From CAWAYR01 sp050250875 (lineage in GTDB: Bacteria; Acidobacteriota; Vicinamibacteria; Vicinamibacterales; UBA2999), in NCBI GenBank assembly GCA_050250875.1, contig JBFWNV010000001.1:1612001-1676000 (forward strand): a DNA stretch of 64,000 bases. The letters run 5' to 3'. The notes beneath the pieces were generated by a model. That model ran no database searches. It worked only from the letters and a program-made list of their open reading frames with translations, and had not been told where the DNA came from. Below, piece after piece: positions 1 to 8,367 of this stretch. Both the position numbers and the translations under genes were made by a program. Within the stretch, counting starts at the first letter, position 1. Each line of letters opens with the position of its first letter.

Positions 1-323
1 GCGAGCAATGTTTGCGTCGCGCGGGCGATCTCGTTCTCGGCGTCGGTCACGGTGAACCCGGTTTCACCGACGATGGAGGCGGCGAAGGCCTCGCGCCGCG
101 CCTCGACGAGCGTAGCGGTCCGGTGGAGGATCTCGTAGCGGGCATACGGCGGCAGCCGTTGTCGGGCGAAGGCACGGGCGGCCGCGGCCACGGCCGCGGC
201 GACGTGCTCGCGGGACGCCGCGGCCACGGTGGCGAGCGACTCGCCGGTGAACTTGTCGGCGACCACGAAGGTCGAGGTCCCATCCGTCCACTCGCCGTCG
301 ATGTACAGCCGCGCGCAGGTCAT
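1..323 (-). CDS. Aldehyde dehydrogenase, N-terminal part (cut by window edge)
   Basis: The reading frame starts at ATG 323 and runs off the left edge, so only about 107 N-terminal residues are visible. They read like the start of an NAD(P)-dependent aldehyde dehydrogenase. A short first strand with the pattern LYIDGEWTDG is followed by a region with FTGESLATV and then a helical segment rich in Ala and Arg (EHVAAAVAAAARAFA, YARYEILHRTATLVEARR). This is the usual order for the family. The catalytic Cys/Glu region lies outside the window. The start overlaps the stop of the upstream DUF1932 gene by 4 bp (ATGA), so it is the fourth gene of a leftward operon. A role oxidising an aldehyde made by the ThDP enzyme of the same operon is inferred. 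Confidence 0.85.
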   Translation of the reverse strand, partial: MTCARLYIDGEWTDGTSTFVVADKFTGESLATVAAASREHVAAAVAAAARAFARQRLPPYARYEILHRTATLVEARREAFAASIVGETGFTVTDAENEIARATQTLL

Positions 324-1213
324 ACGGACCCGGCTCCGGCGATCGCGCGCAGGACGTCGCGGTAGTCGGCGGGCTCCTGGCCGCCGAGCCGCGTCTTCAG
401 GTCGAGGTCGGCGCAGATCTTGATCCGGCGGGCCGTCGCCGACGCCATGATCGGTTCCACGCCCAGCTCGGCGAGGGTCCTGGCTACTTCCTTCATCTCG
501 TGGACCCGGCGTTCGGCGTGGATCGCCGTACGGCCGATCATGTAGTGGGCGAGCCGGCCCCAGTCGATGCCGGGCATACTGGCCGAGATCGTGGTGAAGA
601 CCCGCTCGGCGGCGCCGTACTGTTCGGCAGCCATGACGCATTCGAGCATCAACGCCTCGAGCCCCTTGATCATCACGCTACGTAACATTTTGATCGCCGC
701 CGCGGAGCCGAGCGGACCATCGAGCAGCTCGAGCTGCATGCCATAAGCGCCCATCCGATCGGCGAAGGCCGGCGCCCCCGGTCCGCATAGCAGCATCGGC
801 ACCCGGTGGCCGAGCGGCGGCACCGTCGACATCACCGCAGCCTCGACGAAGCTTGCCCCGCGTGCCGCCACCGCCGCGCCGATCGCCTGTTTGACCGACG
901 GGGACACGGAGTTGAGGTCCATGTAGAGGTGGCGCGGCTCGAGATGCGGCGCGGCCTCCTCACCCACGGTGCGCGCCACACTGGCCGTCACTGCCGAGAT
1001 GACGATGTCGCACTCGGAAGGCACCGCGGCTAGCGTCGTCAACAGCCGCGTGCCGGCCTCCTCGGCGCGCTGGCGGATGAGGTCGCCCTTCTGCGGGGTC
1101 GATGTGTGGAGATCGTAGGCGACGGTGACGGTCACGCCCTGTCCGCGCAGGCCGCGTGCGATCCAGAACGCGGCCTCACCGAACCCGATGAAACCGACCG
1201 CCGGCGCGCTCAT
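320..1213 (-). CDS. NAD(P)-binding dehydrogenase, DUF1932 / 6-phosphogluconate dehydrogenase-like
   Basis: A 297-residue cytoplasmic oxidoreductase of the beta-hydroxyacid dehydrogenase superfamily. The N-terminus carries the Rossmann dinucleotide motif GFIGFGEAA. The middle contains the family pattern around DLNSVSPSVKQ and a helix with a likely catalytic lysine (SAAAIKMLRSVMIKG). The C-terminal half matches the DUF1932 type, which replaces the normal 6PGDH C-terminal domain. It overlaps the MmgE/PrpD gene upstream and the aldehyde dehydrogenase downstream by 4 bp each, so translation is probably coupled. The substrate cannot be read from the sequence. Related proteins oxidise branched or sugar-derived hydroxyacids. 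Confidence 0.85.
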   Translation of the reverse strand: MSAPAVGFIGFGEAAFWIARGLRGQGVTVTVAYDLHTSTPQKGDLIRQRAEEAGTRLLTTLAAVPSECDIVISAVTASVARTVGEEAAPHLEPRHLYMDLNSVSPSVKQAIGAAVAARGASFVEAAVMSTVPPLGHRVPMLLCGPGAPAFADRMGAYGMQLELLDGPLGSAAAIKMLRSVMIKGLEALMLECVMAAEQYGAAERVFTTISASMPGIDWGRLAHYMIGRTAIHAERRVHEMKEVARTLAELGVEPIMASATARRIKICADLDLKTRLGGQEPADYRDVLRAIAGAGSV

Positions 1214-2583
1214 CGGGACCTGCCCATGGCGACGTCCGCGGCCACTGCCGGCAGAGGCAGCGACGCGAGATCGGCGACCGACTCGACGCGCCAGAGCACG
1301 GCCAGGAGCGTGCGCGCCGCGGTCGCCCCTACGATCGGGGCGACCAGCTCCATGAACTTGGCGCTGAGCTCGTCGTCGCTCAGCGGGTTCTCGGGATCGC
1401 CTTTCCGTGTCGGCGCGTGTGCCGTCACGACCCGCTCGTCGGTGGTGTGGACGGTGACCGTAGCCGCCCGCTGACGCGGGTAGACCGCCTCGGCGCCAGC
1501 ATCGACCAACAGCGTCGTCCGTGCCGCCAACGTGCGCAGGACGGGGTCGCTCAGCCGTGCCTCGGTGAACGCCGCCAGGCGCACGGTTCCGGCATCGATT
1601 GCTGCGGCCACGCAGTAGGGCAGGCTGAAGCGGGCCTCGAAGCTAGTCCGCGGATCGGGATTGCCGGCGACCTCGAGCGCTTTGGCGTAGGTGCCGATCT
1701 CGATTCGCTCGATGTGCGAGACGGCCAGGTCGTGCCGTGCGCGCAGTTCGAGCGCCGCGTCGATGGCTGCGAACGTGTGCCCGCACGCGGCATGAATCTT
1801 GAACGTCGTATCGGGAATATTGAAGCGGCCCGGATCGTCGAGGGTGCGCTCGAAATCGGGGCTGTTGCTCATCGCCGCCCCGAAGCCGCGCGGCCCTTCG
1901 AGGATGTCGAGGGCACCGGTCACGCCCCGCTCGGCCGCCAAGGCGGCAAGCACCCCGGTCTCCGCCGCCCGGCCGGCGTGGAGCGGCTTACTCATGCTGT
2001 GCGACCGGAAGGCTTGCTGCAGACCAGCGGCGAGGGTGCCGGCCGTGGCGAGGGCGTGGGCGCACTGATCGTCGTTCAGGCCGATCGCCACGGCCGCTGC
2101 GGCTGCTGCCCCGAAGGACCCCACCGTCCCGGTCGCATGCCAGAAGTTGTAGTGCGTCGGCTGCACGACGACGCCAATCCGTGTCGACAGCTCGTAGCCG
2201 GCAATGACCGACCGGACGAACAAGTCGCCGCTGAGGTGGCGGTCCTGGGCGATGGCCAGTGCGGCGCCGATGGCCGGCGCCCCTGGGTGGAACAAGGCAT
2301 CCCGGTAGATGTCGTCGAACTCAATGGTGTGCGCCGCGCAGCCGTTGATGAGGGCAGCGGCGCGCGCGCCGGTCCGTTGGCCGGAGGGCACGAGCACGGC
2401 CCCACCGCCGCCGGTCTCGGCTTCCAGCGCGGCGGTGAGCAGCGTCGCCGGCGGTTGGACGCCGCCAGGAATCGTGGCCGCCATCCAGTCCACGACGCAC
2501 CGCGCCGCTGCCTTCCGCACCCGGGCCGGCAGGTCACGACGACGGAAGTCGGCGACGAAGGCGGCCAGCTGGCGAAGAGCCAT
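1210..2583 (-). CDS. MmgE/PrpD family protein
   Basis: A 457-residue protein of the MmgE/PrpD family, which contains 2-methylcitrate dehydratase, cis-aconitate decarboxylase and many uncharacterised catabolic enzymes. Visible family features are the N-terminal all-helical domain (DWMAATIPGG, HTIEFDDIYRDALFHPGAP, FWHATGTVGSFGAAAAAA), the conserved SMSKPLHAGRAAETGVLAA segment and the KIHAACGHTFAAIDA segment in the smaller lid domain. The length is normal for the family. It lies 4 bp downstream of the ThDP-enzyme stop. There is no prpB/prpC nearby, so a methylcitrate role is not supported; a dehydratase, isomerase or decarboxylase step in the operon's own pathway is more likely. Confidence 0.9.
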   Translation of the reverse strand: MALRQLAAFVADFRRRDLPARVRKAAARCVVDWMAATIPGGVQPPATLLTAALEAETGGGGAVLVPSGQRTGARAAALINGCAAHTIEFDDIYRDALFHPGAPAIGAALAIAQDRHLSGDLFVRSVIAGYELSTRIGVVVQPTHYNFWHATGTVGSFGAAAAAAVAIGLNDDQCAHALATAGTLAAGLQQAFRSHSMSKPLHAGRAAETGVLAALAAERGVTGALDILEGPRGFGAAMSNSPDFERTLDDPGRFNIPDTTFKIHAACGHTFAAIDAALELRARHDLAVSHIERIEIGTYAKALEVAGNPDPRTSFEARFSLPYCVAAAIDAGTVRLAAFTEARLSDPVLRTLAARTTLLVDAGAEAVYPRQRAATVTVHTTDERVVTAHAPTRKGDPENPLSDDELSAKFMELVAPIVGATAARTLLAVLWRVESVADLASLPLPAVAADVAMGRSR

Positions 2584-2587
2584 CGGC

Positions 2588-4264
2588 TCAGAACTGGGCC
2601 ACGTACTGCGTGGGATCGATGTGCGCCGCGATGACCAGCGGACCCGTCAGGTCGGCCGCGCGGGCGAGGATAGCCACCAGTTCTGCCGGCGTCTCGGCGC
2701 GCTCCCCGTCGCAGCCCATGGCTTCGGCGAGCTTGACGATGTCGCTGGCGTCGAAGCGGGTTCCCCAGCTCGGGTAGTGCTTGACCATCTGCTTCAGTTC
2801 GATACGATGCAGGCTGTTGTCGCAGAAGACGACCACGAGCAGGCCCAGTTTCAGCGACGCGGCGACCTGGAGCTCGGACTGGACCATGGCGAATCCGCCG
2901 TCGCCGGTGAAACACACGACCGGGCGGGTGCGGTGGAGCAGCTTGGCGGTCGTGGCGGCCGGCAATGCGAAGCCCATCGACGACAGGCCGTTGGTCATGA
3001 GCAACGAGCGGGGCTCGGCGGTGCGCCAGCCCTGGCCAACCAGCAGCTTGTGCGATCCGACATCGGTCGTCGCGATGGTGGCCGCCGGCATCGCCTGACG
3101 CACCGCGTCGACGACGTCGCTCGGATTGAGCGCGCCGGAGACGCGACCGGAGTAGTACTCGTCGAACAGCTCGGTGCGGTGCTGCCCGACTTCCGTTTCG
3201 GTCCAGCGCGGGCCGCCGCGAGCGGCGGCGCGGAACTCGTCTAGGACCGCCGGGAGCGCGCCGACGAATTCGACCTCGGCCGGATAGACCTGGTCGGTGT
3301 TGGCCGTCGTGTCGATGTGCACGACCGGCACGGTGAGCTGCCACGGCTTGATCAGCTCGACCGCGTCGAAGCCCACCGCCAGGATGAGGTCGGCCGACGC
3401 CAAGAACGACCACACCTTCTTGTTGCAGGCCATGTCGATCGTCCCGGCGTAGTACGGGTGATCGTCGGGACAGAGCCCCTTGGCTTTCGGCGACACGACG
3501 ACCGGACAGCCGAGCTCCTCGGCCAGCGCGCACACCGCCGGGCCACAGCCGCTGCGAACCGCGGCGATGCCGGCCAGGATCACCGGACGGCGGGCGCCAC
3601 CGAGCAGCGCCGCCGGCGGCGTGGGATGACCGGCGACGGCGAAGGTGGCCGTGGCCTCGGCGGCTGCCAGCGGCGGGATGCGGATCTCGCGATCGCTGGC
3701 GGCGAGGTCGAGCACGTTTGCCGCTGTGGTGATGTGCACCGGACCCGGCCGCTCGGCGGTGGCGATCCGCAGCGCCTTGCGCATGATCGAGCCGGCGGCC
3801 TCAGGCACGATTGGCGTCGCCCATTTGGAAATCGACGAGAAGAGGCGGCCGTGATCGACGTACTGGTGGGTGAAGAGCGGCTCGAGCCTGGTGCTCATCT
3901 GGCCCGAGATGGCCAGCATCGGCGTGCGGTCGAGCAGTGCCGTGGCGACGCCGTTGACCAAGTTGGTCGAGCCAGGCCCCAGGGTCGAGAGGCAGACGCC
4001 CGGCAGCGCGGTGAGCTGGCCGAACGCATCGGCCATGAACGCCGCCGTGCCTTCGCGGCGGGTGAGCACGAACTCCAGCCCGGCCCGGCGACACTGCTCC
4101 ATCAGTTCGATGTTCGGATCGCCGGGATAGCCGAAGACGTAGGTGATACCGGCCTGCGCCAGGTACCGCGCCATCACCATCCCGGTCGTGACCGGGTCGA
4201 CGTCGGACTGGGAGCCGCCGGGACGGGACGCCGACGGGTCGAGTGTGTTCGAGGCAGCGGTCAT
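2588..4264 (-). CDS. Thiamine diphosphate-dependent enzyme, acetolactate synthase-like
   Basis: A 558-residue member of the acetolactate synthase / benzoylformate decarboxylase superfamily with three domains. The N-terminal PYR domain has the ThDP-activating glutamate (Glu71 in RREGTAAFMADAFGQ). A central domain follows, and the C-terminal PP domain carries the cofactor motif GDGGFAMVQSE ending in CDNS. No regulatory subunit gene is next to it and the genes around it are catabolic, so 2-oxoacid decarboxylation or carboligation in a degradation pathway is more likely than branched-chain amino acid synthesis. It is the first gene of the leftward operon, about 85 nt downstream of a recognisable promoter. 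An aldehyde product passed to the aldehyde dehydrogenase at the end of the operon would be consistent. Confidence 0.88.
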   Translation of the reverse strand: MTAASNTLDPSASRPGGSQSDVDPVTTGMVMARYLAQAGITYVFGYPGDPNIELMEQCRRAGLEFVLTRREGTAAFMADAFGQLTALPGVCLSTLGPGSTNLVNGVATALLDRTPMLAISGQMSTRLEPLFTHQYVDHGRLFSSISKWATPIVPEAAGSIMRKALRIATAERPGPVHITTAANVLDLAASDREIRIPPLAAAEATATFAVAGHPTPPAALLGGARRPVILAGIAAVRSGCGPAVCALAEELGCPVVVSPKAKGLCPDDHPYYAGTIDMACNKKVWSFLASADLILAVGFDAVELIKPWQLTVPVVHIDTTANTDQVYPAEVEFVGALPAVLDEFRAAARGGPRWTETEVGQHRTELFDEYYSGRVSGALNPSDVVDAVRQAMPAATIATTDVGSHKLLVGQGWRTAEPRSLLMTNGLSSMGFALPAATTAKLLHRTRPVVCFTGDGGFAMVQSELQVAASLKLGLLVVVFCDNSLHRIELKQMVKHYPSWGTRFDASDIVKLAEAMGCDGERAETPAELVAILARAADLTGPLVIAAHIDPTQYVAQF

Positions 4265-4348
4265 AGGGCGATGGATCCGGCGTGGAGGTGTCCGGGCAGG
4301 GTGCGGCTTCGGTCGACGACCGGCTGAGCGCTCCGCGTCCTGCCAAGG

Positions 4349-4377
4349 ACTCTAAGACGCCTCATGGCACCAGTCAA
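4349..4377 (-). promoter_or_regulatory. Sigma-70-type promoter of the ThDP enzyme operon
   Basis: On the minus strand, TTGACT (4372-4377) is followed after 17 bp by TAGAGT (4349-4354). The upstream flank reads AAGTATTGAC, which resembles the downstream arm of the operators found at five other promoters here. The opposite TACCC arm is absent. The flank is AT-rich compared with its surroundings. Confidence 0.55.
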
Positions 4378-4415
4378 TACTTATGTATACAAAGGCACAC
4401 TACTGAATATTTGTC

Positions 4416-4445
4416 TTGACCATGCCGCGCGCAGTCGGCTATAGA
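4416..4445 (+). promoter_or_regulatory. Sigma-70-type promoter of the YciI-like gene
   Basis: TTGACC (4416-4421) is followed after 18 bp by TATAGA (4440-4445), 50 nt before the ATG at 4496. It is divergent from the promoter of the ThDP operon about 40 bp away, within the same AT-rich island. Confidence 0.5.
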
Positions 4446-4495
4446 TCCGGGCGGCGTGCCGCAGCGTGGTGGCGGCCGAGGGCAAAGAGCGGCAG

Positions 4496-4765
4496 ATGAA
4501 GTACTTCGCGGCCATCCAATCGGTGCTCGATGTCGACAAGATCGCGGCGGTGCGATCGGCGCATATCGACTACCTGGACCGCATGGTTGCCGAGGGCAAA
4601 ATCCACCTGAAGGGCAAGTTTCCCGACGGTAGCGGCGGGTTGACGATCTATCGGGCGGAAACCCTCGAGGAAGGCCGGGCGCTGGCAAATCACGACCCCT
4701 ACGTCAGTAGCGGCGCGCGCCGGCTTGAGTTCCATGAATGGGACATGAAGCCCAAGCCCGGGTAG
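4496..4765 (+). CDS. YciI-like protein
   Basis: An 89-residue single-domain protein of the YCII superfamily (ferredoxin-like dimeric alpha-beta barrel). The visible pattern is MKYFAAIQSVLD, then a helix with RSAHIDYLDRMVAEGK, then KFPDGSGGLTIYRAETLEEGRALANHDPY. The HxxYL and D-P-Y positions are typical of the family. The ATG at 4496 is preferred over a GTG 30 nt upstream because it gives the standard N-terminal strand and follows a purine-rich AAAGAG. Family members are small accessory or lactone-isomerase-like enzymes. It is followed by a secreted SnoaL-like gene. Confidence 0.75.
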   Translation: MKYFAAIQSVLDVDKIAAVRSAHIDYLDRMVAEGKIHLKGKFPDGSGGLTIYRAETLEEGRALANHDPYVSSGARRLEFHEWDMKPKPG

Positions 4766-4816
4766 CCGGCGGGCTGTGGTCGGACGTTCGGTCGGCGGTG
4801 GGTCAGGAGGAGTGAG

Positions 4817-5533
4817 ATGTCGAAGAAGGCGCGCCGTATCGCCGCAATCGCCTTGAGTCTGGTCGTCGCCGTGGCGATCGCCGGGGAGCTGGACGCCAGG
4901 CAGGGGGCGGCCGAGCCGGGCGCGGCAGCGGCGGCCTCCAATGACCCCAGCGCGTTGGCGGCACCGCGGCTGTTGAAGAAGCACGAGTTGTTCTCGCAGG
5001 GCCACGCCGCCGACGTGGTGGACATTCAGCAGGTGTGGGCGGCGTACGGCTTCTATATCGACTCTGGAAACGGGGAGGGCGCGGCCAGCCTCTACACCGA
5101 GGACGGCGTCCTGCGGCACTTCTGGAGCGACAAGGGCGCCAAGTGGGAACCCCACGGTGGCGTCGGCTCCTTCCCCACGCCGTACGGAACGGTGCGGGGT
5201 GGCGGCTGCGTCCTGCGCGGCCGGAAGGAGATTCAACAGTACTTCAGCGTCGGACGGGCGCCGACGCCGTGGCCGGGCTGGTCGCATCACACCTCGCCGA
5301 ACCTGCTGGTCAAGGTGCAGGAGGACGGCAAGACCGCAGTCCTGACGACGACCATGTTGATCGTCAGCGTCAACGAGAAGGGCGAGGGCCGGCTCACGAC
5401 GGGCGGCTATCGCGTGGTCTTCACGAAGGCCGCCGAGGGCTGGTTGATCGCCGAGCAGAACAATTTCGCCGACCGCCCACGCGGGAACAATCGCTGCGAT
5501 GAAGGCGGCAATCTGCCGCGACCAGCGAAATAG
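4817..5533 (+). CDS. Exported SnoaL/NTF2-like domain protein
   Basis: A 238-residue protein with an N-terminal signal peptide (positive MSKKARRIA, hydrophobic core to about residue 22). A linker rich in Ala, Gly and Pro follows, then an NTF2-like fold from about residue 65 (IQQVWAAYGFYIDSGN, ASLYTEDGVLRHFW, LRGRKEIQQYF, SHHTSPNLLVKV, GGYRVVFTKAAEGWLIAEQ). Such proteins act as isomerases, dehydratases or binding proteins for small cyclic compounds. The Shine-Dalgarno AGGAGGAG is well placed before the ATG. It lies 51 bp after the YciI-like gene in the same direction and could share its promoter. The substrate is not known. Confidence 0.8.
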   Translation: MSKKARRIAAIALSLVVAVAIAGELDARQGAAEPGAAAAASNDPSALAAPRLLKKHELFSQGHAADVVDIQQVWAAYGFYIDSGNGEGAASLYTEDGVLRHFWSDKGAKWEPHGGVGSFPTPYGTVRGGGCVLRGRKEIQQYFSVGRAPTPWPGWSHHTSPNLLVKVQEDGKTAVLTTTMLIVSVNEKGEGRLTTGGYRVVFTKAAEGWLIAEQNNFADRPRGNNRCDEGGNLPRPAK

Positions 5534-5545
5534 CGGCACGGCGGA

Positions 5546-6241
5546 TCACCCCGTCTGATCGCCGGCGTCGATCCACTCGACGCCCATCTCCTTCAGCTTG
5601 GCCCGCAGCGCGTAAATGTCCAGGCCGAGCTCGCCGGCGCGGAGACGGTCGCGGGTTCGCCGTTCCTTGGCCGAGCGCTGCTCGCTGGCGGCCAGCACCT
5701 CCGCCGCCGCGAGCCGCTGAACCACGACGACGCCGTCGGCGTCGCCGACGATCACGTCTCCTGGACGAACCGGCACTCCGGCACAGACCACGTCGACGTT
5801 GACCGACCCGGGCGTCGCCTTCACCGTCCCTTGTGCGTGCACGGCCTTCGACCAGACCGGAAAGTTCATCGCGGTCAGCTCGCTGGCGTCGCGCACACCG
5901 GCATCGATCACCAGCCCGACGACGCCCTGCGCCCGGCACGACTCGGCCAGCAGCTCGCCGAACATGCCGTCGGTCGACTCCGACGTTGTCACGACGACCA
6001 GAACGTCGCCCGACCGGGCGACGTCGAGGGCGGCGTGGATCATCAGGTTGTCGCCGGTCTGGCACAGCACCGTCAGCGCCGTGCCGGCGACCCGGGCCTG
6101 CGGGTAGAGGGGACGCAACGAGGGCTGCGCGAGCCCGGTGCGCCCCTGGGCCTCGTGGACGGTCGCGACGCCGAACTCGCCCAGCGCGCGCGCCAACTCG
6201 ACGTCGGCGCGTGGCGGATGACGCACGATCACGTGCTTCAC
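5546..6241 (-). CDS. RraA-type aldolase (4-carboxy-4-hydroxy-2-oxoadipate aldolase-like)
   Basis: A 231-residue protein of the RraA/HMG-aldolase family, class II metal-dependent aldolases that cleave 4-hydroxy-4-carboxy-2-oxoadipate or 4-hydroxy-4-methyl-2-oxoglutarate to pyruvate and an oxoacid. Conserved blocks are ATVHEAQGR near the N-terminus, VIDAGVRD (Arg117-Asp118, the usual substrate/metal pair) and GDVIVGDADGVVVV near residue 165. The GTG at 6241 is chosen as start because it gives the standard N-terminus and overlaps the stop of the PIG-L gene as GTGA. Frame further upstream is only antisense-type extension. With a GalB-like hydratase directly upstream this matches the GalB-GalC pair of gallate degradation, although RraA homologues also occur in other contexts. 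Confidence 0.85.
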   Translation of the reverse strand: MKHVIVRHPPRADVELARALGEFGVATVHEAQGRTGLAQPSLRPLYPQARVAGTALTVLCQTGDNLMIHAALDVARSGDVLVVVTTSESTDGMFGELLAESCRAQGVVGLVIDAGVRDASELTAMNFPVWSKAVHAQGTVKATPGSVNVDVVCAGVPVRPGDVIVGDADGVVVVQRLAAAEVLAASEQRSAKERRTRDRLRAGELGLDIYALRAKLKEMGVEWIDAGDQTG

Positions 6242-6963
6242 AGCAGCGCCTCGACCACCTGCGGGTAGACGCGCTCGAACGCCTCGGCGTAACGGATCCC
6301 CTTGTTGCCGCCGTTCCGCACTGCTTGGCTGCCCCGCCGCCGGCCGAGGTCCGAATAGTAGTCGAGCAGGTGTCCCTGGGCCTTCATCGACGCCATCGCC
6401 TGCTGCTTGCGGTCCCACGCGGCGGTGACGTCGAGCAGGACCTGTGGCGTGAACCCGCACTGCTCTGGCTGGTGCGGTTCGAACAGGTAGACCGGCGGCG
6501 CGCCGAGCGGCGCGCCCTCCACGGGGAAGCCGAGCGCCTGCGCGTAGACGCGCGCCTCAAGCGTCATCTGGTGGGCCACCGGATGGTCGAAGTTGTAGGG
6601 ATCGAGCCGGGAGTGCGTCAGGATGCAGGCCGGTTGCAGCGTCTTCATCTCGACGACCATCTCGTGAATCGTCTGGTCGGACGGGCGCAGCGGGTAATCA
6701 CCGCCGTCGAGGAAGCGCACCTCGGCGCCGAGGATGGCGGCGGCGTGGCGCGATTCCTCACGACGGATCTCCTTGACGCGATCGATGGTCATGCCGGGCT
6801 CGGCCCACGCGCCCTGGCTCTCGCCCCGTTCGCCGAACGAGAGGCACAGGATGCGCACCCGCCATCTGGCCGACGAGTGCAGCGCGATGGTGCCGCCGGC
6901 TCGCCACACGAAGTCGGCAGCGTGCGCGCTGACGACCAGCATCACCTTCCCCACGTCGCTCAT
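6238..6963 (-). CDS. PIG-L family protein, 4-oxalomesaconate hydratase (GalB)-like
   Basis: A 241-residue protein of the PIG-L/LmbE deacetylase fold. In the canonical family the first metal motif is AHPDD; here it is SAHAADFVWRAGG (His14, Asp17), so the middle residues are replaced while His and the last Asp are kept. The second motif FDHPVAHQ retains the histidine. This altered form, together with a downstream RraA aldolase, fits the GalB type. GalB is a zinc-dependent hydratase converting 4-oxalomesaconate to 4-carboxy-4-hydroxy-2-oxoadipate, the substrate of the aldolase. A strong Shine-Dalgarno GGAGGT precedes the ATG. It lies 49 bp downstream of the MFS gene. Deacetylase activity on an amino sugar cannot be excluded from sequence alone. 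Confidence 0.75.
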   Translation of the reverse strand: MSDVGKVMLVVSAHAADFVWRAGGTIALHSSARWRVRILCLSFGERGESQGAWAEPGMTIDRVKEIRREESRHAAAILGAEVRFLDGGDYPLRPSDQTIHEMVVEMKTLQPACILTHSRLDPYNFDHPVAHQMTLEARVYAQALGFPVEGAPLGAPPVYLFEPHQPEQCGFTPQVLLDVTAAWDRKQQAMASMKAQGHLLDYYSDLGRRRGSQAVRNGGNKGIRYAEAFERVYPQVVEALL

Positions 6964-7012
6964 GCCTACCTCCAGGGAGGCCCGACCGGCGTACGTCGGG
7001 CGCCGGTTGAGA

Positions 7013-8329
7013 TTAGCCGACGCGCGAGGCGGGCTCGAGGGACATCGAACGCAGGTCCCGGCCGCGCGTCTCGGGCAGCAGCGCGGCGAACACCACGACG
7101 ATCACGTAGGCGCTACAGGCGCAGATGCCCATCGCCATACCCAGCGGCAGGCTGGCGCTGACGAAGCCGACGAGGGCTGGAAAGATCGAGCCGATCGCCC
7201 GGCCCGAGTTGCCGGTGAAGCCCTGAGCGGTGCCGCGAATCCGGGTTGGGAACAGCTCGGCCAGGAACGCCCCGGTGCCGGCGGCGGTGCCTGACTGCAG
7301 CGTGCCGAGAACGAACCCGAGCAGGAAGGTCGCGGTGGTGTTGATCGGCGCCATCGTGTAGACGGCCACGGCGGTGGCCTGAAGGCAGGCGCAGATGATG
7401 AAGGTCTTGCGGCGGCCGATGCGGTCGGCCAGGAAGCCGTTGAGGAAGGCGCCGCAGAACGAGCCGAGGATGTTGACCGCCAGGTAGCCGCCGACATTCA
7501 GCACGGACAGCTGCAGCGACATCTTGAGGTAGGCCGGCAGCCACGTGATCATCACGTAGTTGCCACCGTAGATGCCGGTGGTCAACAGCGACGCCTTGAC
7601 GGTGGTGCCGAGATGGCCGCCACGGAAGATGTCGAGCAGCGAGGCGTGCCCTTCCTTCCCCGCCCGCGCCTTGGATTCGACGAACAGGGCCGGCTCCTTG
7701 ACGTTGCGGCGGATCCACAGCACCGCCAGCGACGGCAGGAACCCGGTGAAGAAGAACACCCGCCACGCGTACTCCTGCGGCAGGTAGGTAAACAGCACCG
7801 TCGACAGCAGCACGGCCATGCCGTAGCCCACCGCCCAGCCGGCCTGGATCGCGCCGACCACCCGGCCGCGCACCTTCGGGTTGATCATCTCGCTGATCAG
7901 CACGGCCCCGACCGCCCATTCGCCGCCGAAACCCAGGCCCTGTAGGCTGCGCGTGACCAACAGCTCGCCGAAGGAGTTGGTCAACCCCGACAGGAAGGTG
8001 AAAGTCGAGAACCAGACGATAGTCAGCTGGAGTACGCGGACGCGGCCGATGCGGTCGCTGAGCATGCCGGCCAGCCAGCCCCCGAGCGCCGACATGATCA
8101 GCACCGCGGTGCCGAGGATGCCGGCTTGGCCGGTGGACATGTGCCACAGCGCGATTAGCGTCGGAATCGTCAACGCGTACATCTGCGTGTCGAGCGCGTC
8201 GAGCGCCCAGCCGCTGAAGCAGGCGAAGAAGGTGCGCCGTTCGTCGCGCGACAGCTCCGAGTACCAGCTGAAAGCGCCGGCCGATTCCGAGGGACGCGCC
8301 GTAGCCGGCGCCGCGACCGTCTGATCCAT
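7013..8329 (-). CDS. MFS transporter, metabolite/aromatic acid:H+ symporter type
   Basis: A 438-residue inner-membrane carrier with 12 predicted transmembrane helices. It has the MFS signature loop between helices 2 and 3 (GMLSDRIGRVRVLQ) and the matching half-signature GFLADRIGRRKTFI. The region TRSLQGLGFGGEWAVGAVLISEM is typical of the sialate/aromatic-acid/metabolite:H+ symporter group. The ATG at 8329 has a GAGGTG Shine-Dalgarno; longer in-frame extension is not needed. It is the first gene of a leftward operon with the GalB-like and GalC-like genes, so it likely imports their aromatic or dicarboxylic substrate. Its promoter carries the shared palindromic operator described for five units in this window. 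Confidence 0.88.
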   Translation of the reverse strand: MDQTVAAPATARPSESAGAFSWYSELSRDERRTFFACFSGWALDALDTQMYALTIPTLIALWHMSTGQAGILGTAVLIMSALGGWLAGMLSDRIGRVRVLQLTIVWFSTFTFLSGLTNSFGELLVTRSLQGLGFGGEWAVGAVLISEMINPKVRGRVVGAIQAGWAVGYGMAVLLSTVLFTYLPQEYAWRVFFFTGFLPSLAVLWIRRNVKEPALFVESKARAGKEGHASLLDIFRGGHLGTTVKASLLTTGIYGGNYVMITWLPAYLKMSLQLSVLNVGGYLAVNILGSFCGAFLNGFLADRIGRRKTFIICACLQATAVAVYTMAPINTTATFLLGFVLGTLQSGTAAGTGAFLAELFPTRIRGTAQGFTGNSGRAIGSIFPALVGFVSASLPLGMAMGICACSAYVIVVVFAALLPETRGRDLRSMSLEPASRVG

Positions 8330-8367
8330 CACACACCTCAGGCCTCGCCGTCGGCAGGGCGTGGGGG

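Noticed and set aside
4372..4397. The 4.37-kb promoter as a sixth member of the palindromic-operator set
   Set aside because: It shares the GTATTGAC arm and the -35/-10 layout but lacks the TACCC half, so it was kept only as a promoter.
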